Shown here piece by piece: positions 1 to 8,659 of a stretch of 64,000 nt of DNA (the first letter of the stretch is position 1; each line of letters opens with the position of its first letter). Below the pieces are notes generated by a model. That model was not told the DNA's origin. It saw only the letters and a program-made list of their open reading frames with translations, and made no database searches. The stretch is from assembly GCA_020725555.1 (NCBI GenBank), contig DYEU01000003.1, positions 1 to 64,000 of the forward strand. Direction: 5' to 3'. The stretch is from Desulfatibacillum sp. (GTDB taxonomy: Bacteria > Desulfobacterota > Desulfobacteria > Desulfobacterales > SpSt-501). The position numbers and the translations under genes are program-made.

Positions 1-138
1 AAGTCCCCCGGCGGCGGGCTCGAGCCCTACGAGATCGACAAGGTCATCGGCCGCACCACCCGCGTCCCCCTCCAGCAGGACCAGGCGATCTCCTTCGACA
101 TCCTGAACGGCGCCGAATCCTGGAAACAGGTCGCCTGA
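1..138 (+). CDS. C-terminal fragment of a NeuB/PseI-type sialic-acid-family synthase (SAF domain)
   Basis: The window opens inside this gene. Only the last 45 codons are present, and the stop codon overlaps the start of the next gene (TGATG). The residues around GGGLEPYEIDKVIGR followed by a hydrophobic QAISFDIL stretch match the antifreeze-like SAF domain that ends N-acetylneuraminate, legionaminate and pseudaminate synthases. In those enzymes the domain covers the active site of the partner subunit during condensation of phosphoenolpyruvate with an amino-sugar. The catalytic TIM barrel lies outside the window, so the exact sugar product cannot be told. Its place at the head of a glycan gene run supports a role in making a nonulosonic-acid component of a surface polysaccharide. 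Confidence 0.7.
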   Translation, partial: KSPGGGLEPYEIDKVIGRTTRVPLQQDQAISFDILNGAESWKQVA

Positions 139-929
139 TGGCAACGGTCTCCGTTGGTATCGTCGCTCACAATAACCAAAAAACAATCATTCGGACTCTA
201 TCTTCAATCCATGAATACAGCCCAAAACGGCATGATCTTGAAGTTTTTGTGATCGACAATTTTTCTAACGATGGGACACGGAAACTCCTTGATGAGCAAA
301 TCAGAAAAGAAAATAATTTCAAGGTAATATACAACCAAAAGAATATCGGATTCGCAAAAGCTCACAATCAAATTTTAAAGCGGGTTGTAAGCGATTACCA
401 TGTGATCTGCAATCCGGATATTTTTTTGATAAGCGATGTTTTCACCCCCCTTGTCGAATTTATCAAGAGATTTCCCGATATTGGAATTGTCTCACCTAAA
501 TATTGCTATCCCGATGGGTCGCTGCAGCATTTGAATCGAAGGCATCCGAACGTTTTGGATCTGATTCTTCGAAGAGCGCTTTCAGGATCAAAAGAAAAGT
601 TCTTTAAAAAGCGTCTTGAATCCTATGACATGAGGGATGTCGGATATGAAACTTCTTACGATGTTCCTTTTTTATCCGGCGCCTTTATGTTTTGCCGAAC
701 AAGTTTACTAAAAAAAATTGGCGGGTTCGACGAACAATTTTTTTTATATTTCGAAGACGCCGACCTTTCACGGAGAATGCAAAACGCCGGCTATCGTACC
801 GTTTACTTTCCCGAAGTTTCCGTAATCCATTCCTGGCAACGAATGGCGCATAAGAGTTTTAAAGGCAGCATCATTTTCGCTTTGAGCGCCTTTCGCTACT
901 TTCGAAAGTGGGGCTTCAACTGGTGCTGA
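138..929 (+). CDS. Glycosyltransferase family 2 (rhamnosyltransferase-like)
   Basis: A 263-residue GT-A fold glycosyltransferase that should add one sugar to a lipid-linked glycan at the cytoplasmic membrane. Visible family features are the N-terminal VSVGIVAHNN strand, VIDNFSNDGT near residue 38, NIGFAKAHNQ near 69, the NPDI metal/nucleotide motif near 92, and a GGFDEQFFLYFEDADLSRR block near 200 typical of WbbL-like rhamnosyltransferases. The start codon overlaps the stop of the preceding synthase and the end overlaps the next gene, so the three are one transcription unit. Its codons are strikingly AT-rich (many aaa, ttt, att) against GC-rich neighbours, which suggests separate acquisition. 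Donor and acceptor sugars are not determinable. Confidence 0.85.
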   Translation: MATVSVGIVAHNNQKTIIRTLSSIHEYSPKRHDLEVFVIDNFSNDGTRKLLDEQIRKENNFKVIYNQKNIGFAKAHNQILKRVVSDYHVICNPDIFLISDVFTPLVEFIKRFPDIGIVSPKYCYPDGSLQHLNRRHPNVLDLILRRALSGSKEKFFKKRLESYDMRDVGYETSYDVPFLSGAFMFCRTSLLKKIGGFDEQFFLYFEDADLSRRMQNAGYRTVYFPEVSVIHSWQRMAHKSFKGSIIFALSAFRYFRKWGFNWC

Positions 930-1891
930 GCCATCAAAAAATACTCATCACCGGATGTAATGGTTTCATCGGGCGGCCGTTGAGTGAGAGGTGTTTGGCA
1001 TCGGGTGGTCGTGTCCTTGGAGTTGTCCGCAACCCATCCAAACAGATGCCGATAAAAGGCATATCGTTGAAGTGTGTAGGGGAGATCGGACCGGATACCG
1101 ATTGGGGAGAAGCGTTGAAGGGGGTAGAGGCTGTCATCCACCTGGCGGGTGTAGCGGACACTTCGGGAAAAACCGCTTCCATCAGACGGATTCATCAAGT
1201 CAATGCCGCAGGAACCGAGCACCTGGCCCGCTGTGCGGCTCACGCCGGTGTTCGGCGCTTTGTTTTTATCAGTTCGATCAAAGTCCACGGGGAGGCTTGC
1301 GAAACCACCATCCGGGAGACCGATCCTCTCAGGCCGTGTTCCGATTATGCAACAAGCAAAATGAACGCCGAGACAGCCATTTGGGAAATATCCAACACCA
1401 CCGGCATGGAAGCGGTCATCCTTCGCCCAGCCGTTGTGTACGGTCCCGGAGTCAAGGGCGGTTTTTTCCAGCTGATGAGCTGGATTGCGAAGGGCATGCC
1501 GCTCCCTCTGGGCGCCATCCAGAATCGACGAAGCATCCTGTTCCTTGACAATCTGATCGAGGGGATCATGAATGCCCTGACTCACGCTTCCGCCGCCGGC
1601 AAAACATTTTTGGTTGCAGACCCGGATGCTCTGTCCACGCCCGAGCTGATTCGAAGGTTGTCCAACTCGCTCTCGGTCAGGGCCCGCCTATATGACGTCC
1701 CCGTGTCTTTGCTGCGGCTGCTTGCCGTTGTCTGCGGGCGAAAGAAAGAATGGATGAGCCTTACCGGATCGCTCTGGGCCGACACCTCAAAAATCCAGGA
1801 AGAGATCGGTTGGAGGCCCACGGCTTCGGTCGAAACCGGTATTCAGAAAACCGCATTGTGGTTCCAAAAAGCCGCTGGTATCATCGCATGA
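923..1891 (+). CDS. NAD-dependent nucleotide-sugar epimerase/dehydratase (extended SDR)
   Basis: About 322 residues from the GTG at 923, which overlaps the glycosyltransferase stop (GTGCTGA); an upstream GTG at 908 is possible. The N terminus has the Rossmann motif ITGCNGFIGRPL (GxxGxxG). The catalytic YxxxK is seen as YATSK, preceded by the serine of FISSIKVHGE, and ILRPAVVYGPGVKGGF follows. This is the WbpV/WcaG-like group that epimerises or reduces UDP-hexoses for O-antigen or capsule. The 3-prime half is GC-rich like the genome, unlike the preceding gene. It most likely supplies the sugar used by the neighbouring transferases; the substrate is unknown. Confidence 0.88.
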   Translation: MLSHQKILITGCNGFIGRPLSERCLASGGRVLGVVRNPSKQMPIKGISLKCVGEIGPDTDWGEALKGVEAVIHLAGVADTSGKTASIRRIHQVNAAGTEHLARCAAHAGVRRFVFISSIKVHGEACETTIRETDPLRPCSDYATSKMNAETAIWEISNTTGMEAVILRPAVVYGPGVKGGFFQLMSWIAKGMPLPLGAIQNRRSILFLDNLIEGIMNALTHASAAGKTFLVADPDALSTPELIRRLSNSLSVRARLYDVPVSLLRLLAVVCGRKKEWMSLTGSLWADTSKIQEEIGWRPTASVETGIQKTALWFQKAAGIIA

Positions 1892-1904
1892 AGGTTCCCG
1901 GGAG

Positions 1905-2492
1905 ATGAGTTCCCCAGGGTCCGCAGAAGCCCAAAAGCGTTTTTTTGACCTGGTTTTTTTATATCTAGCGATTTTTCCTGCAGCCCTTCTTGGGATTGTG
2001 ATCGCAACAATCATCCGCACCACATCCAAAGGCCCGGTGCTTTATTGGTCCCGGCGAATCGGTCGCGACAATACCCCGTTCCGAATGCCCAAATTCAGGA
2101 CCATGCGCCCGGACACACCGGCCGTCGCCACTCATCTTTTGGAAAACCCGGAACGCTGGATTACCCCCGTCGGAAAGCTTCTGCGCAAGTTCAGCCTGGA
2201 CGAGCTCCCCCAGCTCTACAGCGTCTTGAAAGGCGATATGTGCCTTGTCGGCCCGCGGCCCGCGCTGTTCAACCAAAACGACCTCATCGCCTTGAGGACC
2301 CGGAAGGGCGTTCACCGGCTCAAGCCCGGAATCACCGGGTGGGCCCAGGTGAACGGCCGTGATGAGCTGCCCATTCCGGTCAAGGTCCGATTTGACGAGG
2401 AGTATCTCCGCAAGCGGAGTCTCCGCTTCGATTTGAAAATCCTCTTGTTGACCGTGATCGGCTGCCTGAAAGGGAAGGGGGTCGCCCATTGA
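1905..2492 (+). CDS. Initiating sugar-phosphate transferase (PglC/WcaJ C-terminal type)
   Basis: 195 residues, the length of a minimal monotopic phosphoglycosyl transferase. It moves a sugar-1-phosphate from a UDP-sugar to undecaprenyl phosphate, the first membrane step of glycan assembly. A membrane-inserted helix spans about residues 14-36. It is followed by KFRTM, the catalytic Asp-Glu in KFSLDELPQL, the conserved LVGPRPAL, and PGITGWAQVNGRDELP. These mark the family clearly. The gene lies 13 bp after the epimerase and its TGA overlaps the ATTGACG region where the next gene starts. It is probably the committed step for the repeat unit encoded by this locus. Confidence 0.93.
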   Translation: MSSPGSAEAQKRFFDLVFLYLAIFPAALLGIVIATIIRTTSKGPVLYWSRRIGRDNTPFRMPKFRTMRPDTPAVATHLLENPERWITPVGKLLRKFSLDELPQLYSVLKGDMCLVGPRPALFNQNDLIALRTRKGVHRLKPGITGWAQVNGRDELPIPVKVRFDEEYLRKRSLRFDLKILLLTVIGCLKGKGVAH

Positions 2493-3246
2493 CGTTCCTC
2501 GCCAAAAAGATCCTCACGTCGATGGTCATGCCGCTGACGGTCGGCCTGGCGCTCGCCTGGATCGGGATTCTGAAACTGAGGCCTCCGCGCCGGTCAAGGG
2601 CCGGCTGGGCTTTCGCCGCCGCCGGAGTGGCTCTCATCACCCTCACTGGGTTCTCGGCGCTCGCCAACCGGATTGCCGGCGTCCTGGAAAACCGCTATGT
2701 TCCCCTCGAATCCTTTCCCCGCGCCGCCTGGGTTGTCGTTCTGGGCGGGGGGCATGTGGACGCCCGTGGCCTTCCGCCCAATCAGAAGCTCGGCGGATCC
2801 AGCCTAGCGCGCCTCGTCGAGGGGATCCGCATCCTGCAGGGGACCCCCGGCAGCCGGCTTCTTCTCTCCGGGGGGCGGTATTCGAGGAGGGTTCCGTTGC
2901 CGAAAGCCTGGGCCAAACCGCGCGCCTGCTCGGTGTTCCCGAGGAACGAATCGTCCTGGAAACCATGGCCCGGGACACGGCCGAGCAGGCCGACGCCATC
3001 CGGCGAATCATCCGCGACGAACCGTTCGTGCTCGTCACCTCGGCTCTTCACATGCGGCGGTCGGTAATGCTTTTCGAGCAAAAAGGGATGCGGCCGATTC
3101 CCGCCCCCTGCGATTACCTGGGGTTGCGGAGCCCATGGGTCAGCCCGTTTGATTTCTTCCCCCGGGCGGGCGAGATCGCCAAAGTCGAAGCCGTCCTGCA
3201 CGAGATGCTGGGCATTCTCCGGTACTCGCTCCCAGCAGGCTTTTGA
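2489..3246 (+). pseudogene. YdcF/DUF218-family envelope protein, split by a frameshift
   Basis: The first frame (from 2489) encodes two N-terminal membrane segments and the DUF218 strand AAWVVVLGGGHVDARG, then runs into LLLSGG. At the six-G tract 2870-2875 the family-like reading moves to another frame. Inserting one base there gives VFEEGSVAESLGQTARLLG and joins to the second frame, with RIVLETMARDTAEQAD, LVTSALHMRRS and DFFPRAGEIAKVEAVLHE, ending at 3246. Together the two parts make a normal-length ElyC/SanA/YdcF-like protein, a family linked to peptidoglycan and polysaccharide lipid-carrier homeostasis. Either one G was lost in nature or it is an assembly error. No canonical slippery heptamer is in frame. 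Confidence 0.85.
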
Positions 3247-3276
3247 CCGCGGGTTCGCGGCAACCGGCCAAACGTT

Positions 3277-5205
3277 ATGCGCAAAGCGCTCTTCAATCGC
3301 AATTTCTTCATCATGCTCGCACTGGATGCCCTTCTTCTTGCGGCGTCCTGGCTTCTTTCCTACGGCCTGCGTTTTGAGCTTCAGGTCCCGGAAAAATTTC
3401 TCGATGAAATGGTGTTCCTCCTCCCGGCCGTGGTCCTGGTGCAGCTGGCCTGCCTGTATGCGTTCGATGTCTACCGCGGCATGTGGCGGTTCACGAGCGT
3501 CGGGGATCTCCTGAACATCCTCAAGGCGCTCGCCCTGAGCACGCTCATCGTTGTCCTGCTCGCCGTCCTGATCTACCGCTTTCGCAACGTCCCCCGCTCG
3601 GTCGTCTTCATCAATTTCTGCATCGGCGTCCTTGCCGTTTCCGGCTCCCGACTCGCCATCCGGCTTTTTTTCCAGAAATACGTGCCCTCCAAGCCGGTTC
3701 CGTCTCTCGGCGTCTCCCCGAAGCCCTCCGAGGGCCACCGTCCCGCAGCACCCCCCCGCAGGCTCCTGATCATCGGCGCGGGAAGCTGCGGGGAAAAGAT
3801 CCTGCGGGAGATCCGCGACAACCGGCAGCTGAATTACGAGGTCGTGGGGTTTCTGGATGACAACCCCGGCAAGATCGGAAAGAAAATTCACGGGGTGATG
3901 GTCCGCAGCATCATCGCCGATCTGCCCTTCGTGGCCCGGAAAACCGAAGCCGACGAGGCCCTGATCGCCATCCCCTCGGCGGGCGCCTCCGAAATGCGCC
4001 GGATCGTCGACGTCTGCAAGCACGCCGGCGTCCGCTACCGGACCGTCCCCGCCTACGGGGAGCTGATCAACGGTCAAGTCAGCATCAAGGCCGCCCGCGA
4101 GGTGGCCTACCGCGACCTGATCGGCCGCAAAACGGTCCAACTCGACGAGCGGATGATCGCCGCCCACCTGGCAGGCAAAAAGGTGCTCGTGACCGGGGCG
4201 GGCGGCTCGGTCGGCTCCGAGCTCTGCCGCCAGATTCTTCGCTTCGGGGCCGGACGCCTCGTGCTTTTCGAACGCTCGGAAAGCTCCCTGTTCGAGATCG
4301 AGACGGAGCTGAAATCCGAGGCGGCGCAGAAGGTGATTCCCGTTCTCGGAGACATCTGCGACACGCACCACCTCGACGAGGTCTTCCGCGGCTACGCACC
4401 GAAGGTCGTCTATCACGCCGCCGCCTACAAGCATGTCCCGATGCTTGAGCGGCACCCCTGGAAGGCGATCGAAAACAACATCCTCGGGACCTGGAACCTG
4501 GTCAGGGCCTGCAACGCCCACGGGGTCGAGCGTTTCGTGCTGGTCTCCACGGACAAGGCCGTGCGGCCGGCGAACGTGATGGGCGCCTCCAAGCGTCTGG
4601 CCGAAATGATCACCCTCAACCAGAACCTCTGCCGCGTCGGCCAAACCCGATACCTGGCCGTGCGTTTCGGAAACGTGATCGGCAGCGCCGGCAGCGTCGT
4701 CCCCCTTTTCCAAAAGCAGATCGAGAAGGGCGGCCCGGTCACGGTGACGCACCCCGAGGCGACCCGTTTCTTCATGACCATCCGCGAGGCGGCACAGCTC
4801 ATCCTGCAGGCGGCGGCGATGGGAGAGGAGGGGGGGGAGATTTTCATCCTGGACATGGGGACACCGGTGAAAATCGTCGACATGGCGCGCGATCTGATCC
4901 GGCTTTCGGGTTTTGAGCCGGACGTGGACATCAAGATCGAATTCTCGGGCCTGCGCCCCGGTGAAAAGCTTTCCGAGGAGTTGCTGACCGCCGACGAGCA
5001 CCTCATGCCGACCGCGCACCCCAAGATTTTCAAGCTGAACGCCACCGCCTGCGATCTTGCCCTGCTGAACGGCCGGCTGGCCGAACTGACCGCGCTGATG
5101 GACAAGAAGGACGCAAACGCCATCCGCCTCAAGCTCAAGGAAATCGTGCCCGATTATCAGCCGGCCCGAGAAATGGAGAAGACGTCATGGGCGACCCCGA
5201 CGTGA
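3277..5205 (+). CDS. Membrane-bound nucleotide-sugar 4,6-dehydratase (WbpM/PglF/CapD family)
   Basis: 642 residues, the full two-part architecture. Four N-terminal membrane helices lie within about residues 8-135. A CoA-binding-like Rossmann region follows, with IIGAGSCGEKILREI near 167. The catalytic SDR domain begins at VLVTGAGGSVGSELCRQI near 300, with LGDICD, AAAYKHVPMLE, the STDKAVRP block and MGASKRLAE. The enzyme converts a UDP-N-acetylhexosamine to its 4-keto-6-deoxy form, the entry point to bacillosamine-, QuiNAc- or FucNAc-type sugars. It fits the amino-sugar theme of the locus (NeuB-type synthase upstream, GlmM downstream). The stop overlaps the next start by 19 bases, which indicates translational coupling. 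Confidence 0.94.
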   Translation: MRKALFNRNFFIMLALDALLLAASWLLSYGLRFELQVPEKFLDEMVFLLPAVVLVQLACLYAFDVYRGMWRFTSVGDLLNILKALALSTLIVVLLAVLIYRFRNVPRSVVFINFCIGVLAVSGSRLAIRLFFQKYVPSKPVPSLGVSPKPSEGHRPAAPPRRLLIIGAGSCGEKILREIRDNRQLNYEVVGFLDDNPGKIGKKIHGVMVRSIIADLPFVARKTEADEALIAIPSAGASEMRRIVDVCKHAGVRYRTVPAYGELINGQVSIKAAREVAYRDLIGRKTVQLDERMIAAHLAGKKVLVTGAGGSVGSELCRQILRFGAGRLVLFERSESSLFEIETELKSEAAQKVIPVLGDICDTHHLDEVFRGYAPKVVYHAAAYKHVPMLERHPWKAIENNILGTWNLVRACNAHGVERFVLVSTDKAVRPANVMGASKRLAEMITLNQNLCRVGQTRYLAVRFGNVIGSAGSVVPLFQKQIEKGGPVTVTHPEATRFFMTIREAAQLILQAAAMGEEGGEIFILDMGTPVKIVDMARDLIRLSGFEPDVDIKIEFSGLRPGEKLSEELLTADEHLMPTAHPKIFKLNATACDLALLNGRLAELTALMDKKDANAIRLKLKEIVPDYQPAREMEKTSWATPT

Positions 5206-6383
5206 AGCGCCGATCGCTCGAAGAGGCGACACACCGGCTGCGCGAAAAAGGCGCCGCCATCCCCCTCCCGGATACGATCCTGCTCGAAGGCGATGTCCGC
5301 ATCGAGCGGATCGCAGGGGAGGGGGTGGTTCTCCATCCCGGCTGCCGCATCCGCGGGGAAAGGACCCTGATCCTGGAAGGTGCGAAGCTCGGTGCCGAGG
5401 GGCCGGTCACGGTCGAAAACTGCTATGTCGGCCCCGGGGTCGAGCTCAAGGGCGGCTATTTTCGCGACGCCGTTTTCCTCGAGGGCGCCTCCTGCGGCTT
5501 AGGCTCCCACGTGCGGGAGGGCACGATTCTGGAAGAGCGGGCGAGCATCGCGCACACGGTCGGCCTGAAACAGACCATCCTTTTCCCCTTCGTCACGCTG
5601 GGGAGCCTCATCAACTTCTGTGACTGCCTCATGGCCGGGGGAACGGGCCCCGAGAACCACAGCGAGGTCGGAAGCTCCTACATCCACTTCAACTTCACCC
5701 CCCGGCAGGACAAGGCCACCCCTTCCCTGATCGGGGATGTCCCCCGGGGGGTGATGCTCAAGCAGAAGCCGATCTTCCTGGGAGGACAGGGGGGGATCGT
5801 GGGCCCCCTGCGCCTGAATTTCGGGATCACGGTGGCGGCCGGGACCATCCTCAGGAAGGACGAGCTCCGCAGCGACCGCATGATCTTTGGCGGAAGCGCG
5901 CGCGAGGGAAACGTCTCCGCGCGCGGGTTGCGCCTCGGAGGCACCGCGCGCACCATCGAAAACAATGTCGTTTATCTCGCCAACCTTGCGGCGCTGCGCC
6001 GCTGGTATGTGGACGTGCGGGGGCTTTTCGTCGGGGAGCGCTTCCCGGCCGAACTCCACATGGGCCTCGTCCAAACCCTCGACCGAGCGATCGCCGAACG
6101 GCTCAAGCGGCTGAACCAGTTTTTCGAAATCGTGGAAAAACGCGACCTGCTCGAGCGCTGGCCGGAATTTGCCGATACCTACCGCAAACGCCTCGAGCAA
6201 CCGGGCGATGCGGCAAAGCGGGACTCGTTTCTCGAGACCCTCGCCGCAAAGAGTCGGGAAAAGGGAAAGGGCTATCTCCTGACGATCGCCTCCCTTGCGG
6301 AAGAGGAGGCCGCTGCCGGGACCGCCTGGCTTCAAGGCCTCGTCGATGAGACGACCGACGCCCTCAAGCGGATTGTCTCCTGA
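5187..6383 (+). CDS. Left-handed beta-helix (GlmU C-terminal-like) sugar-nucleotide protein
   Basis: 398 residues. The N-terminal third shows hexapeptide-like turns (VVLHPGCRI, TVENCYVGPGVEL, AVFLEGASCGLGSHV). A loop then holds LINFCDCLMAGGTGPENHSEVGS and a further beta-helix part holds FGITVAAGTILRKDE. The tail after residue 290 is alpha-helical. This resembles the acetyltransferase/beta-helix half of GlmU-type bifunctional enzymes without the uridylyltransferase half. It sits between the dehydratase (19-base overlap) and glmM (22-base gap), so a role in making or sensing UDP-GlcNAc-type precursors is likely. The catalytic activity is inferred only from fold and context. Confidence 0.7.
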   Translation: MGDPDVKRRSLEEATHRLREKGAAIPLPDTILLEGDVRIERIAGEGVVLHPGCRIRGERTLILEGAKLGAEGPVTVENCYVGPGVELKGGYFRDAVFLEGASCGLGSHVREGTILEERASIAHTVGLKQTILFPFVTLGSLINFCDCLMAGGTGPENHSEVGSSYIHFNFTPRQDKATPSLIGDVPRGVMLKQKPIFLGGQGGIVGPLRLNFGITVAAGTILRKDELRSDRMIFGGSAREGNVSARGLRLGGTARTIENNVVYLANLAALRRWYVDVRGLFVGERFPAELHMGLVQTLDRAIAERLKRLNQFFEIVEKRDLLERWPEFADTYRKRLEQPGDAAKRDSFLETLAAKSREKGKGYLLTIASLAEEEAAAGTAWLQGLVDETTDALKRIVS

Positions 6384-6405
6384 AAGGATGACTTGCGGCC
6401 AAGCG

Positions 6406-7746
6406 ATGGGCAAAATTTTTGGAACAGATGGAATAAGAGGAAAAGCAGGTTGTTATCCTATTATTCCGAATGTAGCACTTGATATCGGGCGGGCGGCGGT
6501 CGAGTTTTGCGGCAACGGCCGACCGGAAAAGCCGATCGTGCTCATCGGTTGCGATACCCGCCTTTCCTGTGACATGCTCGTGCATGCCCTCGCATCCGGC
6601 GTAAGCCAGGCGGGAGGCCATGCCGAGATCGCCGGCGTCGTTCCGACCCCGGCCGTCGCCTATCTCACCCGGAGCCTGGGGGCGGCCTGCGGCATCGTCG
6701 TCTCCGCCTCTCACAACCCGTACGAGGACAACGGCATCAAGCTCTTCGGTTCCGACGGGTTCAAGCTCCCCGACGCCCTGGAGGAGGCGATCGAGGAGCG
6801 GCTCGGCCGGGGCGGCTTCCGGGAGGGTTCGGATTTCGGCACCGTGCGTCAGGGAACAGACGCCGCGCGGCGCTACCTCGATTTCCTCAAGGGCAGTGTG
6901 CGCCTCGCAGGGGGAAACACCGGGGCGCGGTTCATCGTGGATTGCGCCAACGGGGCGGCGTCGCGCGTCGCGGGGCCTCTTTTCCAGGAACTCGGCCTCT
7001 CCGCGCGTGTCATTCATGACCGGCCGGACGGGAAAAACATCAACCGCGACTGCGGCTCCCAGCACCCCCGCGTTTTGGCCGATCTGGTCCTATCGGAAAG
7101 GGCCGATGCGGGATTTGCCCTCGACGGCGACGGCGACCGGCTGATCGCGGTCGACGAGACGGGGGAGGTGCTCACCGGCGACCGGGTCCTGGCCATCCTC
7201 GCCCGGCACCTGCAGCGCTCCGGCCGCCTCGCCGGCGAGGTCGTGGTCAGTACGGTCATGAGCAACGCCGGGCTGGGTAAGGCCTTGCGCGCGATGGGGA
7301 TCCGCCACGTGACCACCCGGGTCGGCGACCGCTGGGTGATGGAGGCGATGCGCGAACACGGCGCGGTCCTGGGCGGCGAGGATTCCGGCCACGTAATCTT
7401 CGCCGGCCGCCACACCACGGGCGATGGGCTGCTGACGGCCCTTCTGCTGATCGAGGCGCTGCAGGAGAGCGGCGCCCCGCTTTCGCAATTAAAGCAGGTG
7501 ATGACGCCTTATCCCCAGGTCCTGATCAACGTCCCCGTAAGCAGCAAACCGGATCTGGAATCCCTGCCGCCGATCCGTGAGGCGATCGCCGCGGCGCAAA
7601 ACGAGCTCGGCTCAGAGGGCAGGGTGCTCCTGCGTTATTCGGGGACCGAGCCGCTCTGTCGGGTCATGGTGGAGGGTCCGACGGAAGAGGTGACGCGCTC
7701 CCTTTGCGCAAGGCTTGCGGAGACGGTCGCGAAGGCCGTCGGCTGA
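6406..7746 (+). CDS. glmM: Phosphoglucosamine mutase
   Basis: 446 residues starting at MGKIFGTDGIRG, the usual first residues of the family; an ATG six codons upstream (6388) is possible. It interconverts glucosamine-6-phosphate and glucosamine-1-phosphate for UDP-GlcNAc synthesis in the cytoplasm. All four motifs are present: the phosphoserine loop VVSASHNPYEDNGIK near residue 100, the metal loop DGDGDRL near 240, the sugar loop GGEDSGHVIF near 325, and the phosphate loop RYSGTEPL near 410. The first ~25 codons (6406-6486) are unusually AT-rich compared with the rest of the gene. It is the last gene of the polysaccharide run and is followed by a strong terminator. Confidence 0.97.
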   Translation: MGKIFGTDGIRGKAGCYPIIPNVALDIGRAAVEFCGNGRPEKPIVLIGCDTRLSCDMLVHALASGVSQAGGHAEIAGVVPTPAVAYLTRSLGAACGIVVSASHNPYEDNGIKLFGSDGFKLPDALEEAIEERLGRGGFREGSDFGTVRQGTDAARRYLDFLKGSVRLAGGNTGARFIVDCANGAASRVAGPLFQELGLSARVIHDRPDGKNINRDCGSQHPRVLADLVLSERADAGFALDGDGDRLIAVDETGEVLTGDRVLAILARHLQRSGRLAGEVVVSTVMSNAGLGKALRAMGIRHVTTRVGDRWVMEAMREHGAVLGGEDSGHVIFAGRHTTGDGLLTALLLIEALQESGAPLSQLKQVMTPYPQVLINVPVSSKPDLESLPPIREAIAAAQNELGSEGRVLLRYSGTEPLCRVMVEGPTEEVTRSLCARLAETVAKAVG

Positions 7747-7773
7747 GAGACGCTCTTCGTTTCCCGGGGAGCA

Positions 7774-7810
7774 AGCGAAAGCCCCGTCCGGAGCGGACGG
7801 GGCTTTCGCT
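7774..7810. terminator. Strong bidirectional hairpin terminator between glmM and the Bax-inhibitor gene
   Basis: A perfect 17-base-pair stem (arms 7774-7790 and 7794-7810) around a 3-base GAG loop, followed by GTTTTCG on the plus strand and TTGC on the other side. It lies 27 bases after glmM and 24 bases from the end of the convergent gene, the expected place for a shared terminator. Confidence 0.88.
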
Positions 7811-7834
7811 GTTTTCGAGGTGTCGGATGGCCGC

Positions 7835-8539
7835 TTACTCGCGGTTTGAACCGAAGATGCGCAGCAGCATGAGAAAGAGGTTGATGAAGTCGAGGTAGAG
7901 CTTTAGCGCACCGAGGATCGCCCCCTTGCGCACGGCCCCGGCGTCGATGTCCGCCGGCTGCGTGAGCGCCATGTTCTTGATCGCCTGGGTGTCGTAGGCG
8001 GTGAGCCCGATGAAGACCAAAACCCCGATGTAGCTCACGACCATGCTGACGGCGTTGCTCTGGAAGAACAGGTTGACCAGGGAGGCGATCACGATCCCGA
8101 AGAGCCCCATCATCAAGAAGCCGCCGAACGAGGTGAGGTCGCGCCGCGTGGTGTAGCCGTAGACGCTGCAGGCGACGAAGGTCGCGGCACAGACGAAAAA
8201 GGCGTTGGTGATCGTCGAGCGCGCGTAGGCGAGGAAGATCGCCGATAGGGTTGTGCCGTTCAGGAGCGAATAGAGGATAAAGAGCGCGGTCGCGGTCGAG
8301 GCCTGCATGCGGTAGATCCGCGAGCTGATGGTGAAGACAAGAGCCAGCTGCCCGATGATCAGCCCGAAGAAGACGATTCCCGAGCCGAAGATGACGCTCT
8401 GAATCTCGGGCGAGTTGGCGACGTAGAAGGCGGAAAGCCCGGTCAAGCCAAGCCCGATCGCCATCCAGTTGTAGACGCTGCGCACGAAGGCGTTCACCCG
8501 CACCTGGACTTGGGCCCGCTGAAGCGTCAAGGCATCCAT
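7835..8539 (-). CDS. Bax inhibitor-1 / YccA-family membrane protein
   Basis: 234 residues, polytopic, about seven membrane helices, starting at MDALTLQRAQVQVRVNAF. The bacterial BI-1 signatures VRSVYNWMAIGLGLTG, a C-terminal LTAYDTQAIKNM and LGALKLYLDFINLFL are all present. Bacterial homologues act as pH-sensitive calcium leak channels or interact with FtsH, so the physiological role is only broadly known. The start is set by GGAGGG eight to nine bases upstream of this ATG; an ATG three codons earlier abuts that site and is less likely. The gene stands alone, convergent to glmM, with its own promoter. Confidence 0.93.
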   Translation of the reverse strand: MDALTLQRAQVQVRVNAFVRSVYNWMAIGLGLTGLSAFYVANSPEIQSVIFGSGIVFFGLIIGQLALVFTISSRIYRMQASTATALFILYSLLNGTTLSAIFLAYARSTITNAFFVCAATFVACSVYGYTTRRDLTSFGGFLMMGLFGIVIASLVNLFFQSNAVSMVVSYIGVLVFIGLTAYDTQAIKNMALTQPADIDAGAVRKGAILGALKLYLDFINLFLMLLRIFGSNRE

Positions 8540-8583
8540 AAGCCTCATCCCTCCGTTTTGTTCTCTGAAACGATGTGAACGAA

Positions 8584-8611
8584 ATATAACTTCGTCGGGC
8601 CGGCTTGGCAA
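8584..8611 (-). promoter_or_regulatory. Sigma70-type promoter for the Bax-inhibitor gene
   Basis: On the minus strand TTGCCA (8606-8611) and TTATAT (8584-8589) are separated by 16 bases, with a leader of roughly 38 bases before the start codon. The same bases include an inverted repeat CGGCTT-GGC-AAGCCG (8601-8615). On the plus strand this repeat is followed by seven T residues and so also looks like a short terminator for transcripts running toward 8660. Confidence 0.55.
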
Positions 8612-8659
8612 GCCGATTTTTTTGTTGATTTTACATCGTTTTTTTTCTATTGAGAAGCC

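Noticed and set aside
2865..2880. Programmed -1 ribosomal frameshift to make the full YdcF-like protein.
   Set aside because: The six-G tract is not a proper X-XXY-YYZ heptamer in the reading frame and no downstream pseudoknot is evident, so lesion or sequencing error is favoured.
2782..5019. A 745-codon open frame on the minus strand opposite the dehydratase gene.
   Set aside because: It mirrors the codon structure of the real plus-strand gene; the translation is His/Asp/Gly-rich with no family motif. This is a GC-rich shadow frame.
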